64,000 nt of DNA from the NCBI GenBank assembly GCA_035485475.1, contig DATHOA010000084.1, positions 1 through 64,000 on the forward strand. The letters are read 5' to 3'. A program made the translations under genes and the position numbers. The DNA comes from DAIDKA01 sp035485475. Its GTDB lineage: Bacteria > Pseudomonadota > Gammaproteobacteria > Steroidobacterales > Steroidobacteraceae. The notes beneath the pieces are model-generated. The model was given only the letters and a program-made list of their open reading frames with translations. It was not told where the DNA came from and made no database searches. Each line of letters begins with the position of its first letter. The stretch's first letter is position 1. Positions 1 to 9,147 of this stretch are shown in pieces.

Positions 1-310
1 AGCCGATGAGCGGCATGAGGATCATCAATGTGTAAAAAATGACCTGCGAGGCCTTGGCCGCGAAGCGCTCCAGCGGGTTCAGATGGGTCGGCAACGGCGG
101 ACCGGGATTCAGCAGCCGGTTTGCGAGTCGTATGACCGCCAGCACCAGGATCGCGATTCCCAGCGGCCGGTGCAGCGCGATGAGTGCGTGGTACCGCCCG
201 GACACGGTGGACACCATACCGATACCTACGAACAGCATGGTCAACACCATGGCTGCCATGACCCAGTGCAGCAGGCGCGTCCAGGCAGTGAAGCGCGGTG
301 TCGCGTTCAT
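1..310 (-). CDS. Cytochrome b561 family protein (C-terminus cut by window edge)
   Basis: This is the N-terminal 103 residues of a di-haem b-type cytochrome of the inner membrane. Members pass electrons between quinol and a periplasmic or membrane partner. The start MNATPRFTAWTRLLHWVMA is typical, with a first haem-ligand histidine in the LLHW motif and a second in the HRPLG motif after the first membrane segment. The frame runs off base 1, so the remaining helices are not visible. The ATG at 310 overlaps the stop of the upstream catalase-like gene (ATGA), so the two are translationally coupled. Such pairing is common and suggests the b561 serves the peroxidase or a shared redox chain. The family call is secure; the partner role is inferred. 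Confidence 0.85.
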   Translation of the reverse strand, partial: MNATPRFTAWTRLLHWVMAAMVLTMLFVGIGMVSTVSGRYHALIALHRPLGIAILVLAVIRLANRLLNPGPPLPTHLNPLERFAAKASQVIFYTLMILMPLIG

Positions 311-1371
311 GGCCGCTGTCCGGTTGGTCCGGCGGGCGTCTGCACGGCGCTGGCGGGCTTGGTCTCGCCCGCGCGCAGCGTGAACGAGCGTGAGTAGGCG
401 GCGGAGCGGGCGCTGAGCAGGGGATCATCAGAGGGCTCGATGCCCACCGGCAGGACCAGCGGGTCGAAATTGATGTCGCGGCAGGCGCCGCCGTCTTCAC
501 CCTGCGCGTGCTCGACCGTGAGGGTGCCGACATCCACCTGCGCGCGCTCCACTGGCCAGGGCTGCGTGGCGTCATTGGTCGGATCGCCGGGTCGTGCGAT
601 GGTGACCATGAGGTGCCATTGCAGCGGCTGCTGCTGCAGTTGGGCGATCAGGGCATCGAACAGATAATTGCGGGAGCGCTCGGGCGAGTCGGCGCCGTCA
701 TCTGCCGCAAACGCTTCGTTCGGCACCATTGCCCAGCGAACGTTGCTGGTGGCGCCATTGGCCGCTACGAATCGAAACGCGTCCAGGCTGTTGAATCGCG
801 AATTGGCAAACCCCGATGAATTCCCTTCGCTGCCGATCATCGCGATGGCGCGTGCCGACTCCGGATGCCGGGCGAGAAAATCCGCCATCCGGGCTGGGTC
901 GGGCTTGCCCGTGGCAGCCTCCGGCCTGCTGGCCAGCAGCTGCTCATAGAACGCTTCGGGTGTATTCACCGGAAAAACCGGTATGGCGTTCATCCCCGTG
1001 CGCCATTCCTCCCCGTTGGGCAGGCTGAAGCGCAGGGCGAGGCTGCGCACGGTTCGATTGGCATCGGCCTGGAAGGGCTGACCGCCCGCCAGGGCAAAGC
1101 GACCGACGACCGGTATGCGACCTGGCGCAAACACTTCGGCTTCGGATAATTGGCGACCCGCACCATTGCTGTCGAAGTAGCCGGTGACGCACAGGCCCTT
1201 GGCATGATTGCGCCGAAATCCCGGGTGCGGGCCGTTGGCCGCCTCAAAGGCAGCGATCATGCGCGCCGGACTGAGGCGATGCGGTGACAGCCAGCCGCCC
1301 ACATAGGCAAATGCGAGCGCGGTGAGCGCAATCACTGCGCCAATCGCCAGCAGCTTTGATTGGTTGGACAT
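307..1371 (-). CDS. Catalase-family peroxidase (SrpA-like), membrane anchored
   Basis: The 354-residue protein belongs to the small catalase-related haem peroxidases. An N-terminal hydrophobic segment (residues 7-27) anchors or exports it to the periplasm. The distal histidine lies in the HAKG motif (His56). The proximal haem tyrosine fits the RSAAY motif near the C-terminus (Arg322, Tyr326), matching the R-x-x-x-Y signature. It is much shorter than monofunctional catalases (about 480 residues), as expected for this subfamily, which works mainly as an organic-substrate peroxidase. Its stop overlaps the start of a cytochrome b561 gene, so the pair forms an operon. The physiological substrate cannot be read from the sequence. 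Confidence 0.88.
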   Translation of the reverse strand: MSNQSKLLAIGAVIALTALAFAYVGGWLSPHRLSPARMIAAFEAANGPHPGFRRNHAKGLCVTGYFDSNGAGRQLSEAEVFAPGRIPVVGRFALAGGQPFQADANRTVRSLALRFSLPNGEEWRTGMNAIPVFPVNTPEAFYEQLLASRPEAATGKPDPARMADFLARHPESARAIAMIGSEGNSSGFANSRFNSLDAFRFVAANGATSNVRWAMVPNEAFAADDGADSPERSRNYLFDALIAQLQQQPLQWHLMVTIARPGDPTNDATQPWPVERAQVDVGTLTVEHAQGEDGGACRDINFDPLVLPVGIEPSDDPLLSARSAAYSRSFTLRAGETKPASAVQTPAGPTGQRP

Positions 1372-1496
1372 TCGTTAGTGAACGCTCCCCAGCGATCGCA
1401 GTCTGCGTTGATCTACGGCCTTTCGCAATTGCTCAGATTGCGGAACCTTGGGCTGCGCCGCCGTCTATAATCCGTGTCTGCCTTCATAAGGAACTT

Positions 1497-2195
1497 ATGT
1501 TGTTGCCCCGGCTGCGAAAGGCGTTGCGGCAGGCCGCTGACCCGGCCAAGGCGCTGCTCATGCAGGCGTACATGAAGTCCGAAATGCCGTACCACGGCGT
1601 GCCGACGCCATTACTGCGCCAGATATGCAACACCGCATTCGCGGAGGTCGAGTTCCCCACCGCACTCGAGTGGCACGGCCAAGTGCTGGGCCTGTGGCGC
1701 GCAGCGCAGTACCGCGAGGAGCGTTACGCGGCGATCTATTTGACCCGGGACCCGCGCGCGCGGCGCTATCAGACGCCATCCGCCATGAAGATCTATGAGG
1801 AATTGATCGTCAGCGGGGCGTGGTGGGATTACGTGGATGAAATCGCCTCGAATCGAGTCGGGCCGATTTTGCGCGCCTACCCGGCGTCGATGCGACGCAG
1901 GATGCTGTCCTGGAGCAGGTCCGCCGATATGTGGAAGCGGCGCACGGCCATACTGTGCCAGCTCGGGTCCAAGGTGCACACCGACCTGGAGCTGCTCTAT
2001 GCCTGCATCGAGCCGTCGCTTGGGTCGCAGGAATTCTTCCTGCGCAAGGCAATCGGCTGGGCCCTGCGCCAGTACGCATGGACCGATGCGGCCGAGGTCA
2101 AACGCTATGTGCGCCGCCAGCGCGATCGCCTCAGCCCCCTGAGCGTGAGGGAGGCGCTGAAGAACATCGGCGGCGCGGCTGTCATCCGCAGCTGA
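1497..2195 (+). CDS. DNA alkylation repair protein, AlkD-like HEAT-repeat glycosylase
   Basis: The 232-residue protein is an all-helical HEAT-repeat protein of the AlkC/AlkD type, which removes bulky or positively charged N-alkyl purines from DNA. Recognisable family stretches are GVPTPLLRQI near residue 30, WWDYVDEIASNRVG around 110-120, and FFLRKAIGWALRQYAW near 185-200. The last of these carries conserved Arg and Trp residues of the DNA-contact face. The open frame extends upstream to 1356, but ATG 1497 follows an AAGGAA ribosome site, and the extra N-terminal residues do not resemble the family. It stands alone between a divergent gene and the DUF1800 gene. The in vivo lesion range is unknown. 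Confidence 0.86.
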   Translation: MLLPRLRKALRQAADPAKALLMQAYMKSEMPYHGVPTPLLRQICNTAFAEVEFPTALEWHGQVLGLWRAAQYREERYAAIYLTRDPRARRYQTPSAMKIYEELIVSGAWWDYVDEIASNRVGPILRAYPASMRRRMLSWSRSADMWKRRTAILCQLGSKVHTDLELLYACIEPSLGSQEFFLRKAIGWALRQYAWTDAAEVKRYVRRQRDRLSPLSVREALKNIGGAAVIRS

Positions 2196-2240
2196 TGCCG
2201 GGACGTTCTTAAGCTACTGAGGAGACGATCAGGCCCCTTG

Positions 2241-3773
2241 ATGCACAACCACGCACTCAGAGCACGTTACCTGGCGGCGGTGGCCGCGGGGCTGCTCGTG
2301 GGCTGTGCTGCGACGCCGCCAACGGCCCCAAAAGCGGCCAACGCCGCGGATATGCCCTGGCTCGAGCGGCTCACCTTCGGGGTCAATTCCGGGGTGCTGG
2401 CCCAGTATCAGAAGCTGGGACGTAACGGCTTCCTGGAAGCGCAGCTGCGGGGCGCAGATGAGCAGCTGCCGGATGCCGTGGCGCAGGATCTCGCGCAGCC
2501 TGCTGCTGGCCGGCTCGATGCGGCACAGCTGGTGCTGAGCATAGCGGCCGAGCAGAAGCGCATCAACTCTCTGCCGGAGGGTCCCGAAAAGCAGGCCGCC
2601 CGCCAGAAGCTCAATGAGCAGGGCATCCAGGCCGCCTATGAGGCGCGGCGCCGCGAGCTGCTGCGCGCCATCTATTCCCCGGCCCAGCTCAAAGAGCAGA
2701 TGGTGTGGTTCTGGCTCAATCATTTCAGTGTCTTTGAGCAGAAGGCCAATGTGCGCTGGCTGCTCGGGGACTACAGCGAGCAGGCGATCCGGCCGCATGC
2801 GCTGGGGCACTTCCGTGACCTGGTCATGGCGACGCTCGAGCACCCGGCGATGCTGCAGTATCTGGACAATGCCCAGAATGCGGCAGGTCACATCAATGAA
2901 AACTATGCCCGCGAACTGATGGAGCTGCATACGCTGGGCGTCGATGGCGGTTACTCGCAGCATGACGTGCAGGAGCTGGCGCGGGTGCTCACCGGGGTCG
3001 GGGTTGCGGCCGCGCAGGCGCCGCACCTGCGCCCCGAATTGCGCGGCTACTATGTGCGCGCAGGCGCCTTCGAGTTCAATCCCGCGCGCCACGACTTCGG
3101 ACCCAAGATTCTGCTGGGGCATCCGTTGACCCGGCACGGCTTCGCGGAAGTCTCCGAGGCGGTGGACCTGCTGGTACATCAGAAGGCCTGCGCACGCTTC
3201 GTGTCCCGCAAGCTCGCCGTGTACTTTGTGGGCGATGATCCGCCGGCCGCGGTGGTGGAGCGTATGACGCAGACCTTCCAGGATTCCGATGGCGACATCG
3301 TGGCCGTGCTGCGCACGCTGTTCACATCCCGCGAGCTTGCCGCGCAGGCGGGCCGCAAATTCAAGGATCCGATGCAGTACGTGTTGTCGGCGGTGCGCCT
3401 GGCCTATGACACCCGCCTGATCCAGAACATGCACCCGGTGACGGGTTGGCTCGGCGCACTGGGTGAGCCGGAATTCGGCCACCAGACACCGGATGGCTAC
3501 TCCTTGCAGGATGCCGCCTGGTCGAGCTCCGGACAGATGAGTCGGCGCTTCGAAATCGCCCGCACCATCGGCTACGGTAGCGCCGGATTGTTCGATCCCG
3601 AAAACGGCGGTGCCGCGACCGTGGTGGGATTTCCGCTGCTCACCACGCCGGTGTACTACGGGGCGCTCGCGCCATCCTTGTCCGCCCAGACCCGGAACGC
3701 CCTGGAGCGCGCGCGGTCCCAACAGGAGTGGAACCTGTACCTGCTGGCCTCACCCGAATTCAACTCGCGCTGA
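2241..3773 (+). CDS. DUF1800 domain lipoprotein
   Basis: The protein has about 510 residues and a lipoprotein signal (LLVGC, with the lipidated Cys near residue 22). It belongs to the DUF1800 family, whose members have no agreed biochemical role. Hallmarks are QMVWFWLNHFSVF, NYARELMELHTLGVDGGY and HDFGPKILLG. A GAGGAG site lies upstream; a TTG three bases earlier (2238) is an alternative start. The gene is followed 19 bases later by a DUF1501 protein. The DUF1800/DUF1501 pair recurs in many bacteria and is thought to act together outside the cytoplasm. An outer-membrane or periplasmic location is inferred from the signal. I do not assign a substrate. Confidence 0.88.
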   Translation: MHNHALRARYLAAVAAGLLVGCAATPPTAPKAANAADMPWLERLTFGVNSGVLAQYQKLGRNGFLEAQLRGADEQLPDAVAQDLAQPAAGRLDAAQLVLSIAAEQKRINSLPEGPEKQAARQKLNEQGIQAAYEARRRELLRAIYSPAQLKEQMVWFWLNHFSVFEQKANVRWLLGDYSEQAIRPHALGHFRDLVMATLEHPAMLQYLDNAQNAAGHINENYARELMELHTLGVDGGYSQHDVQELARVLTGVGVAAAQAPHLRPELRGYYVRAGAFEFNPARHDFGPKILLGHPLTRHGFAEVSEAVDLLVHQKACARFVSRKLAVYFVGDDPPAAVVERMTQTFQDSDGDIVAVLRTLFTSRELAAQAGRKFKDPMQYVLSAVRLAYDTRLIQNMHPVTGWLGALGEPEFGHQTPDGYSLQDAAWSSSGQMSRRFEIARTIGYGSAGLFDPENGGAATVVGFPLLTTPVYYGALAPSLSAQTRNALERARSQQEWNLYLLASPEFNSR

Positions 3774-3792
3774 CCTCAACTGGAGTGCACCC

Positions 3793-4983
3793 GTGAACCG
3801 CCGACTTTTCCTGCACACCGCACTGGCCGCCGCCCCGGCTTTGAGCGTGGCCGGCCGGCTGTTTGCCGCCCCCGCCAGCACGCCGCGGTTTTTGTGCGTG
3901 TTCCTGCGCGGCGGCTACGACTGTGCGAATTTCCTGGTGCCGTGGTCGAGCAGCTTCTACTACGAGCAGCGGCCGCGGATTGCCATTGCCAAGCCGGATC
4001 CTGCCATCACGGATGGCGCGCTGGCGTTGGATTCGGATTGGGCGCTGGCCCCCGCCGTACGCGATTCGCTGGGGCCGCTGTATCAGCAGCGCCAGGCGGC
4101 ATTCATCCCGTTTGCCGGGACCGACGATCTGACCCGCAGCCACTTTGAGACCCAGGACAGCATCGAGCTGGGACAGCCCGTACAGACGACCCGCGATTTT
4201 CGTTCCGGCTTCCTGGCACGGCTCGCGGGCACGCTCAACGGTTCAACGCCGATCGCCTTCACGGATACTCTGCCGCTGGCCTTCAAGGGCGATTCGGGCA
4301 TCGCCAGTATTTCCCTGCAGCGCGGCGGCAAGTCCCCGTTTGACGCCACCCAGACCGCGACGCTGCGCGGCATGTACACCGGCAGCCATCTCGACTCGGC
4401 CGTGCGCGAGGGCCTGGAGCTGCAGCAGGAAGTGGCGCAGGCGATGCAGGAGGAGATGCAGGCGGCAAATCGCGGTGCCATCAGCACCAAGGGGTTCGAG
4501 CTGACGGCTGAACGGATGGCGCGATTCATGCGTACCCAGTACCGCTTAGGCTTCGTGGATGTGGGTGGCTGGGACACGCATGTCAATGAGGGCGGTGCCC
4601 ACGGCGCGCTGGCGACCAATCTGAACAGCCTGGGGAAGGGCCTGGCGACCTATGCCGAAGCCCTCGGCGATGAGTGGAACAACACCGTGGTCTTCGTGCT
4701 GTCGGAGTTCGGGCGCACGTTCCGTGAGAACGGCAATGCGGGCACGGACCATGGCCATGGCAGCGTGTACTGGGTGCTGGGCGGCCGCGTCAACGGTGGC
4801 CGCATGGCCGGGGAGCAGGTGCGCGTGGCCCATGACACGTTGTTTCAGGACCGGGACTATCCGGTGCTGAATGACTACCGCAGCGTGCTCGCCGGCGTAT
4901 TCGGCACGCTGTGGGGTCTGGGTCCGCAGCAGCTGGAAGTGATATTTCCGGGCGCGCGTCCGCTTGATCTGAAGCTGGTCTAG
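3793..4983 (+). CDS. DUF1501 domain protein, exported
   Basis: This 396-residue protein of the DUF1501 family has a sulfatase/alkaline-phosphatase-like fold by family knowledge. GTG 3793 is chosen because it starts a signal peptide with an early Arg-Arg pair (NRRLFLHTALAAAPALSVAG), possibly Tat type, and follows a CTGGAG site. The longer open frame upstream overlaps the DUF1800 gene and looks non-coding. Family landmarks are FLCVFLRGGYDCANFLVPW, HFETQDSIELG, the GWDTH stretch and the DHGHGS motif near the C-terminus, likely metal ligands. The gene is in tandem with the DUF1800 lipoprotein, and its end overlaps the convergent aldehyde dehydrogenase by 4 bases. Biochemical function is unknown. 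Confidence 0.88.
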   Translation: MNRRLFLHTALAAAPALSVAGRLFAAPASTPRFLCVFLRGGYDCANFLVPWSSSFYYEQRPRIAIAKPDPAITDGALALDSDWALAPAVRDSLGPLYQQRQAAFIPFAGTDDLTRSHFETQDSIELGQPVQTTRDFRSGFLARLAGTLNGSTPIAFTDTLPLAFKGDSGIASISLQRGGKSPFDATQTATLRGMYTGSHLDSAVREGLELQQEVAQAMQEEMQAANRGAISTKGFELTAERMARFMRTQYRLGFVDVGGWDTHVNEGGAHGALATNLNSLGKGLATYAEALGDEWNNTVVFVLSEFGRTFRENGNAGTDHGHGSVYWVLGGRVNGGRMAGEQVRVAHDTLFQDRDYPVLNDYRSVLAGVFGTLWGLGPQQLEVIFPGARPLDLKLV

Positions 4984-6443
4984 CGCCGCGGACCGGCCAC
5001 ATCCCCCGGTTTGTCGTCGAAAATGCTGGCCGGCGCGCCCTGATTGCTCAGGATGGCCTTGCGTCGCAGAAACCGCATGATGGAATCCGGTCCGGTTCGC
5101 GAGCCGCCCAGACCCGAGACGCCAAAGCTGTGGGTGCCGATCTTGCGCAGCTTCGCGAAGGTCAGAAAGGTGTCCTGCACGAACACGCTGCCGGCATTGA
5201 GCCGTTCGGCGATCTGCTGACCCTCCTCCTCGGTGCCGGAAATCACCGAGGCGGTGAGTCCGAACTCGGTATCGTTCGCCAGTGCGATGGCCTCTTCGGT
5301 GGTCTTGAAGCGCATCACGGGCAGGATGGGCCCGAAGGTCTCCTCGCGCATCAGACGCATGCTGTGGTCCACTTCGGTGACCACGGTGGGGCGCATGTAC
5401 AGGCCGCCCCCCAATGATTCGGTGACGCCGCCGGTCAGGACCTGTGCGCCCTTGGCGACCGCGTCAGCCAGGTGGGCTTCGACGATCTGGGGTTGGCGCA
5501 CGAAGATGAACGGACCGATGTGTCCTTCCAGCGGATTTTTGTCATTCAGGGTCACCCTTGCGGCCTTGGCGACCAGATCCGCGACGAAGTGATCATGGAT
5601 GGACTCGTGTACGTACACGCGTTCGACCGAATAGCACACCTGGCCGGTGGCATACACGCCGCCGCGCAGCACTGCGGTGCTGGCGCGATCGATATTCGCA
5701 TCCGCGGTCACGATGGCGGGATCCTTGCCGCCCAGTTCCAGGAAGCAGGGGATCAGACGCTCCGCGCAGGCCAGCGCCACTTTGCGGCCATTCGGCACAC
5801 TGCCGGTAAAACACACCAGGTCCACGTTTGCGACGACGTCCTGGCCGGTGCGGCCATCGCCCAGCACCACATCGAACACTTCGGCGAGTTCCGGCACGCG
5901 GCGCACGGTGTGCATGAGCGGTTCGACAAAACGGGGCGTCACCTCACTGGGTTTGAGCAGCACCGCGGAGCCTGCGAACAGCGCCGGCACGGCATCCAGC
6001 AGCGACAGCATCATCGGTGCATTCCAGGGGCTAATGACACCCACCAGGGCATACGGCACCAGCTGCGAACGGATATTGACGCTGGGCATGGTGAGGGACT
6101 GGCCACCCACATGCGCGCGCGTCAGCACGCCTTCGGCATCCTCGCACCATCCGTTGATATTGGCCACGGCGATGAACGCGGTGAACTGCGAGGTATGACA
6201 GCCGCCCGTATCGGCGCCATCGGCCGCGCCAATGACTTTGGCATGGGCGATCAGTTCCCCGACCCAGCGGCGCATGATGCCGATGCGTTCGGCGATCGGT
6301 CGCGCGGCCCACACCTGCTGATTGCGGCGCAGCCGGGCCGCCTTTTGCGCAATTTCATCGGCGTCCGCCGCGGGAAAGGAAAACTCGGTGTTGCCGGTGC
6401 GCGGATCGCGCACCGGAATTGCCCGACTCTCGGTATCAGCCAT
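4980..6443 (-). CDS. Aldehyde dehydrogenase family protein
   Basis: This 487-residue NAD(P)-dependent aldehyde dehydrogenase has all catalytic residues: Asn141 in SPWNAP, the general base Glu236 in LELGGKDP, and the nucleophile Cys270 in GQVCYSVERV. The nucleotide-binding FTGS motif is at 212-215. ATG 6443 is chosen because an AGAGGG site precedes it; the open frame continues much further upstream but overlaps the real NTF2-type gene. It is 19 bases downstream of that gene and probably co-transcribed with it and with the thioredoxin-like gene. The substrate aldehyde is not evident. Resemblance to the succinate-semialdehyde/benzaldehyde branch is only impressionistic. Confidence 0.9.
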   Translation of the reverse strand: MADTESRAIPVRDPRTGNTEFSFPAADADEIAQKAARLRRNQQVWAARPIAERIGIMRRWVGELIAHAKVIGAADGADTGGCHTSQFTAFIAVANINGWCEDAEGVLTRAHVGGQSLTMPSVNIRSQLVPYALVGVISPWNAPMMLSLLDAVPALFAGSAVLLKPSEVTPRFVEPLMHTVRRVPELAEVFDVVLGDGRTGQDVVANVDLVCFTGSVPNGRKVALACAERLIPCFLELGGKDPAIVTADANIDRASTAVLRGGVYATGQVCYSVERVYVHESIHDHFVADLVAKAARVTLNDKNPLEGHIGPFIFVRQPQIVEAHLADAVAKGAQVLTGGVTESLGGGLYMRPTVVTEVDHSMRLMREETFGPILPVMRFKTTEEAIALANDTEFGLTASVISGTEEEGQQIAERLNAGSVFVQDTFLTFAKLRKIGTHSFGVSGLGGSRTGPDSIMRFLRRKAILSNQGAPASIFDDKPGDVAGPRR

Positions 6444-6462
6444 ACATCCCTCTGCAAAAACT

Positions 6463-6999
6463 TCAGCGCTTGGCCTTGAAACTCGGCGGCAGCGAGGGTG
6501 CTGCGGCGGCGGGTCCACTGGGCCGACCGACAAGATGGTTCTCACCCTTCCAGGGAACATCCGCCTGCGCACGCCAGGCATTGATGAACAAAGACTTGAA
6601 GACCCACAGGTCCCCGCGCTGCACGCACAGGTCCTCGCGGGTGCCGATGCCGAACAGGAAGTTGGTGCCGTAGTCGACATTGAACTGTGCGATCTGGAAG
6701 AAGCAGCGCACCTGCACGGATTCATCGGGCTGCCGTTCCATGATGAAGTGGTTGAACAGGTGCTGGCGGCCAAACCACCAATGCTGGCGATCGTTCCACA
6801 GCGAACGCATGTTCTCCAGAATCGCCGCGTGACCTTTGACCTTGCCCTGCCACAGGTGGTCGAACTCGGCATCCGCGGCAAAGGCCGACAGCAGCATGTC
6901 GGGGTCCGCGAGGTCCAGGCCCCAGGCGTAGCGGGCATAGGTTTCGATGATCTCGGCGCGCTCCTCGGCCGAGACGCGAGTGGGATGCGAGTGGGCCAT
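6463..6999 (-). CDS. SnoaL/NTF2-like domain protein
   Basis: This 178-residue protein has an NTF2-fold (SnoaL-like) domain in its first 145 residues. Typical features are the N-terminal helices with RYAWGLDLADPDMLLSAF, the aromatic strand FDHLW, and the paired strands ending in GDLWVFKSLFINAW. Such domains occur as small-molecule isomerases, hydratases or dioxygenase beta subunits. The Pro/Ala-rich C-terminal tail appears unstructured. It lies between the thioredoxin-like and aldehyde dehydrogenase genes on the same strand with short gaps, so a joint catabolic role is plausible. No signal peptide is seen. The specific reaction cannot be assigned. Confidence 0.75.
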   Translation of the reverse strand: MAHSHPTRVSAEERAEIIETYARYAWGLDLADPDMLLSAFAADAEFDHLWQGKVKGHAAILENMRSLWNDRQHWWFGRQHLFNHFIMERQPDESVQVRCFFQIAQFNVDYGTNFLFGIGTREDLCVQRGDLWVFKSLFINAWRAQADVPWKGENHLVGRPSGPAAAAPSLPPSFKAKR

Positions 7000-7003
7000 G
7001 CGT

Positions 7004-7459
7004 TCAGCTCCGGTTGGCGACTTTCTGTTTCAGAAAATCGTAGATGCTCTGCTCGGTCATCTTGCCCGCATTGGCCAGTTCGCCCTCCTTGGTCGAGTAC
7101 AGCACCTTGTTTCCGGTGCCCACCACGACCACGGCCGGGATGCCCTTGGCGATGGGATTGCCATAGCGGTTCGCGAGACTGAGATTCTTGTCGAAATTGC
7201 CGACATCAATCTTTACCACCTCGAATTCGCCCTCGATCAGGTGCTGGCTGCTGCCATGCATGGCCTTGTCGAGTGCGCGACAGTCCGGGCACCAGTTGGC
7301 GCCGAACACCAGCAGTAACTTCTTGTGATCGACTTGTGCTGCGGCAATGGCGTGCTGCACGTCGGCCGCCGCATCGGCGTGCTCGTCGTAGGGCCAGGGT
7401 GCGGCAAGCGCCAGCGTCGAAATCGACGCGGCCGCGAGCGCCAGCAAGAACTTGTTCAT
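7004..7459 (-). CDS. Exported thioredoxin-family protein
   Basis: The 151-residue precursor begins with a clear signal peptide (MNKFLLALAAASISTLALAA), so it acts in the periplasm. The thioredoxin active site is WCPDC, within a GANWCPDCRALDKAM motif typical of the thioredoxin_7 or DUF255-related group. The cis-proline region is GIPAVVVV. ATG 7459 is preceded by AGGAG at a good distance; an in-frame upstream ATG at 7474 is less likely. It heads a run of minus-strand genes followed after 4 bases by the NTF2-type gene. A role in disulfide reduction of secreted cytochromes is possible given the many c-type haem proteins here, but that is inference. Confidence 0.85.
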   Translation of the reverse strand: MNKFLLALAAASISTLALAAPWPYDEHADAAADVQHAIAAAQVDHKKLLLVFGANWCPDCRALDKAMHGSSQHLIEGEFEVVKIDVGNFDKNLSLANRYGNPIAKGIPAVVVVGTGNKVLYSTKEGELANAGKMTEQSIYDFLKQKVANRS

Positions 7460-7555
7460 CGACCTCTCCTGCACAGGTGGCGATCGCCATAGTATGCCAA
7501 GGTGCTAAGATTCCGGCCCAGATGTCATCGCTGACAGCGGGTTGAGGGGGGAATC

Positions 7556-9109
7556 GTGAGAACAGACAAAACTGTGGTGATTGCCGCGGCGGTAGTGGCT
7601 TGCGCCATCGCGCCAGGCGCCTGGGCCCAGAGCGCAGCGGACTGCGATCATCTGGCCGCTCTCAAACTGACCGATACCACCAGCCTTGCGGCCGCGGTGA
7701 TCGAAGGGTCAAAGTTCGCACCGCCCGCGCCAGCCAATCCCGGTCCCGCTGCGGCCGCGAATGCCCAGGCAGCGCTGTACGCGAGCCTGCCGGCGTTCTG
7801 CCGGGTCACCGGGGTGATCAAGCCGGCCGTGCGCTTCGAGGTGTGGCTGCCGATGCAGGACTGGAATGGCAAGTTCCAGGGCACTGGCAACGGGGGCTAC
7901 AACGGCGCCATCGTCTACACGGCCCTGGCCGGCGGCCTGCTGCAGCATTTCGCCACGGCCAATACCGATATGGGGCATGTCGCGACGACACCGGATCCGG
8001 CCAGCTGGGCGTTGCATCATCCGGAGCTGGTGATTGACCAGGGATATCGCGCGCAACACGAGACGGCGCTGAAGGCCAAGGCCGTCATCGCCGCCTTTTA
8101 TGGCAAGCATCCCAGCCATTCCTACTTCGTTGGCTGCTCGTCCGGCGGCTGGGAGGCGCTGACCGAAGCACATCGCTATCCGCATGACTATGACGGCATT
8201 ATCGCCGGCGCACCCGCCTCCGAGGTGGTGCATCTGCATGCCGGCCAGTTATGGGGATACATGGCTGCGCAGCAGATTGATCCGGACAAGATCCCGATGA
8301 TTTCCGCGGCGGTGGTGGCCAGGTGCGACGCCAAGGATGGGGTCAAGGACGGCCTGGTTTCCGATCCCCTCGCCTGTGATTTCAAACCGGCAGAACTGGC
8401 CTGCAAGAGTGGACAGGACCCGAAGAGCTGCCTGACTGCGACCGAAGTGACGGCTCTGGGACAGATTTACTCCGGTGCGCATTATTCATCCGGCGCGGCA
8501 GTCTATCCGGGTTGGCCGCGCGGCATGGAGTTCGCGCTGCTGCAGGCGCGCGCTGATGGCGTCGCGGCCCTGGGCGCCAGTACCTTCCGCGATATGGTGT
8601 TCGAGAATCCGCAGTGGGATTTCCATACCATCAACTATGACCACGACGTGAAAGCGGCGGATGACAAGATTGGGGCGGTCATGAACGATGGCAGCACCGA
8701 TCTGGCCGAATTTCGCAAGTCCGGCGGCAAGCTGATCCTGTGGCATGGCTGGTCGGATCCGCTGATCTCACCGCTCCATACGATCGCCTACTACGGCAAG
8801 CTCGCCGCGCATTTCGCGCCCAAGGGCGCGGACCAGGCTGCCGCGGTGACGCAGGTGTCGGACTTCGCGCGCCTGTTCCTGGCCCCGGGCGTCATGCACT
8901 GTGGGCGCGGTCCCGGACCGGATACCTTTGATTCGGTCGGGGCGCTGACGGCCTGGGTCGAGCATGGCATGGCGCCCGACAGCATGATTGCCGCGCACAA
9001 GAGCGCCGGCAAGACCGATCGCACCCGGCCGTTATGTGCCTATCCGCACCGGGCGGTCTACGACGGCAAGGGCGACAGCAACGAGGCCGCGAGCTTCAGC
9101 TGCCGATAA
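7556..9109 (+). CDS. Tannase/feruloyl esterase family alpha/beta hydrolase, secreted
   Basis: The 517-residue protein has a signal peptide (ends GAWAQ) and belongs to the tannase/feruloyl esterase family (Pfam PF07519). The nucleophile elbow is GCSSGG near residue 192. The acid Asp fits HGWSDPLISP and the catalytic His fits VMHCGRGPGP near the C-terminus. Cysteines flanking the triad are present, as in fungal relatives that join Ser and His loops by a disulfide. The start is GTG 7556 behind a G-rich ribosome site. It hydrolyses ester bonds of aromatic or related compounds outside the cytoplasm. It sits next to genes of a secreted catabolic block, but the true substrate is unknown. Confidence 0.88.
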   Translation: MRTDKTVVIAAAVVACAIAPGAWAQSAADCDHLAALKLTDTTSLAAAVIEGSKFAPPAPANPGPAAAANAQAALYASLPAFCRVTGVIKPAVRFEVWLPMQDWNGKFQGTGNGGYNGAIVYTALAGGLLQHFATANTDMGHVATTPDPASWALHHPELVIDQGYRAQHETALKAKAVIAAFYGKHPSHSYFVGCSSGGWEALTEAHRYPHDYDGIIAGAPASEVVHLHAGQLWGYMAAQQIDPDKIPMISAAVVARCDAKDGVKDGLVSDPLACDFKPAELACKSGQDPKSCLTATEVTALGQIYSGAHYSSGAAVYPGWPRGMEFALLQARADGVAALGASTFRDMVFENPQWDFHTINYDHDVKAADDKIGAVMNDGSTDLAEFRKSGGKLILWHGWSDPLISPLHTIAYYGKLAAHFAPKGADQAAAVTQVSDFARLFLAPGVMHCGRGPGPDTFDSVGALTAWVEHGMAPDSMIAAHKSAGKTDRTRPLCAYPHRAVYDGKGDSNEAASFSCR

Positions 9110-9124
9110 GGCTTCGTACGGGCC

Positions 9125-9147
9125 GGCCCCGCATCAGCTGCGGGGCC
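9125..9147. terminator. Strong GC hairpin between convergent genes
   Basis: A perfect 9-bp inverted repeat, GGCCCCGCA then five bases then TGCGGGGCC, lies just after the tannase-family gene. It covers the last codons of the convergent downstream gene. No clear T-run follows on either strand, so it may be a bidirectional weak terminator or an mRNA-end stabiliser rather than a classic intrinsic terminator. Confidence 0.45.

Noticed and set aside
2229..3722. Long open frame of 497 codons antisense to the DUF1800 gene
   Set aside because: It is a typical GC-rich shadow frame with Arg/His/Gln-rich composition, no ribosome site and no family resemblance; the plus-strand gene explains the region.
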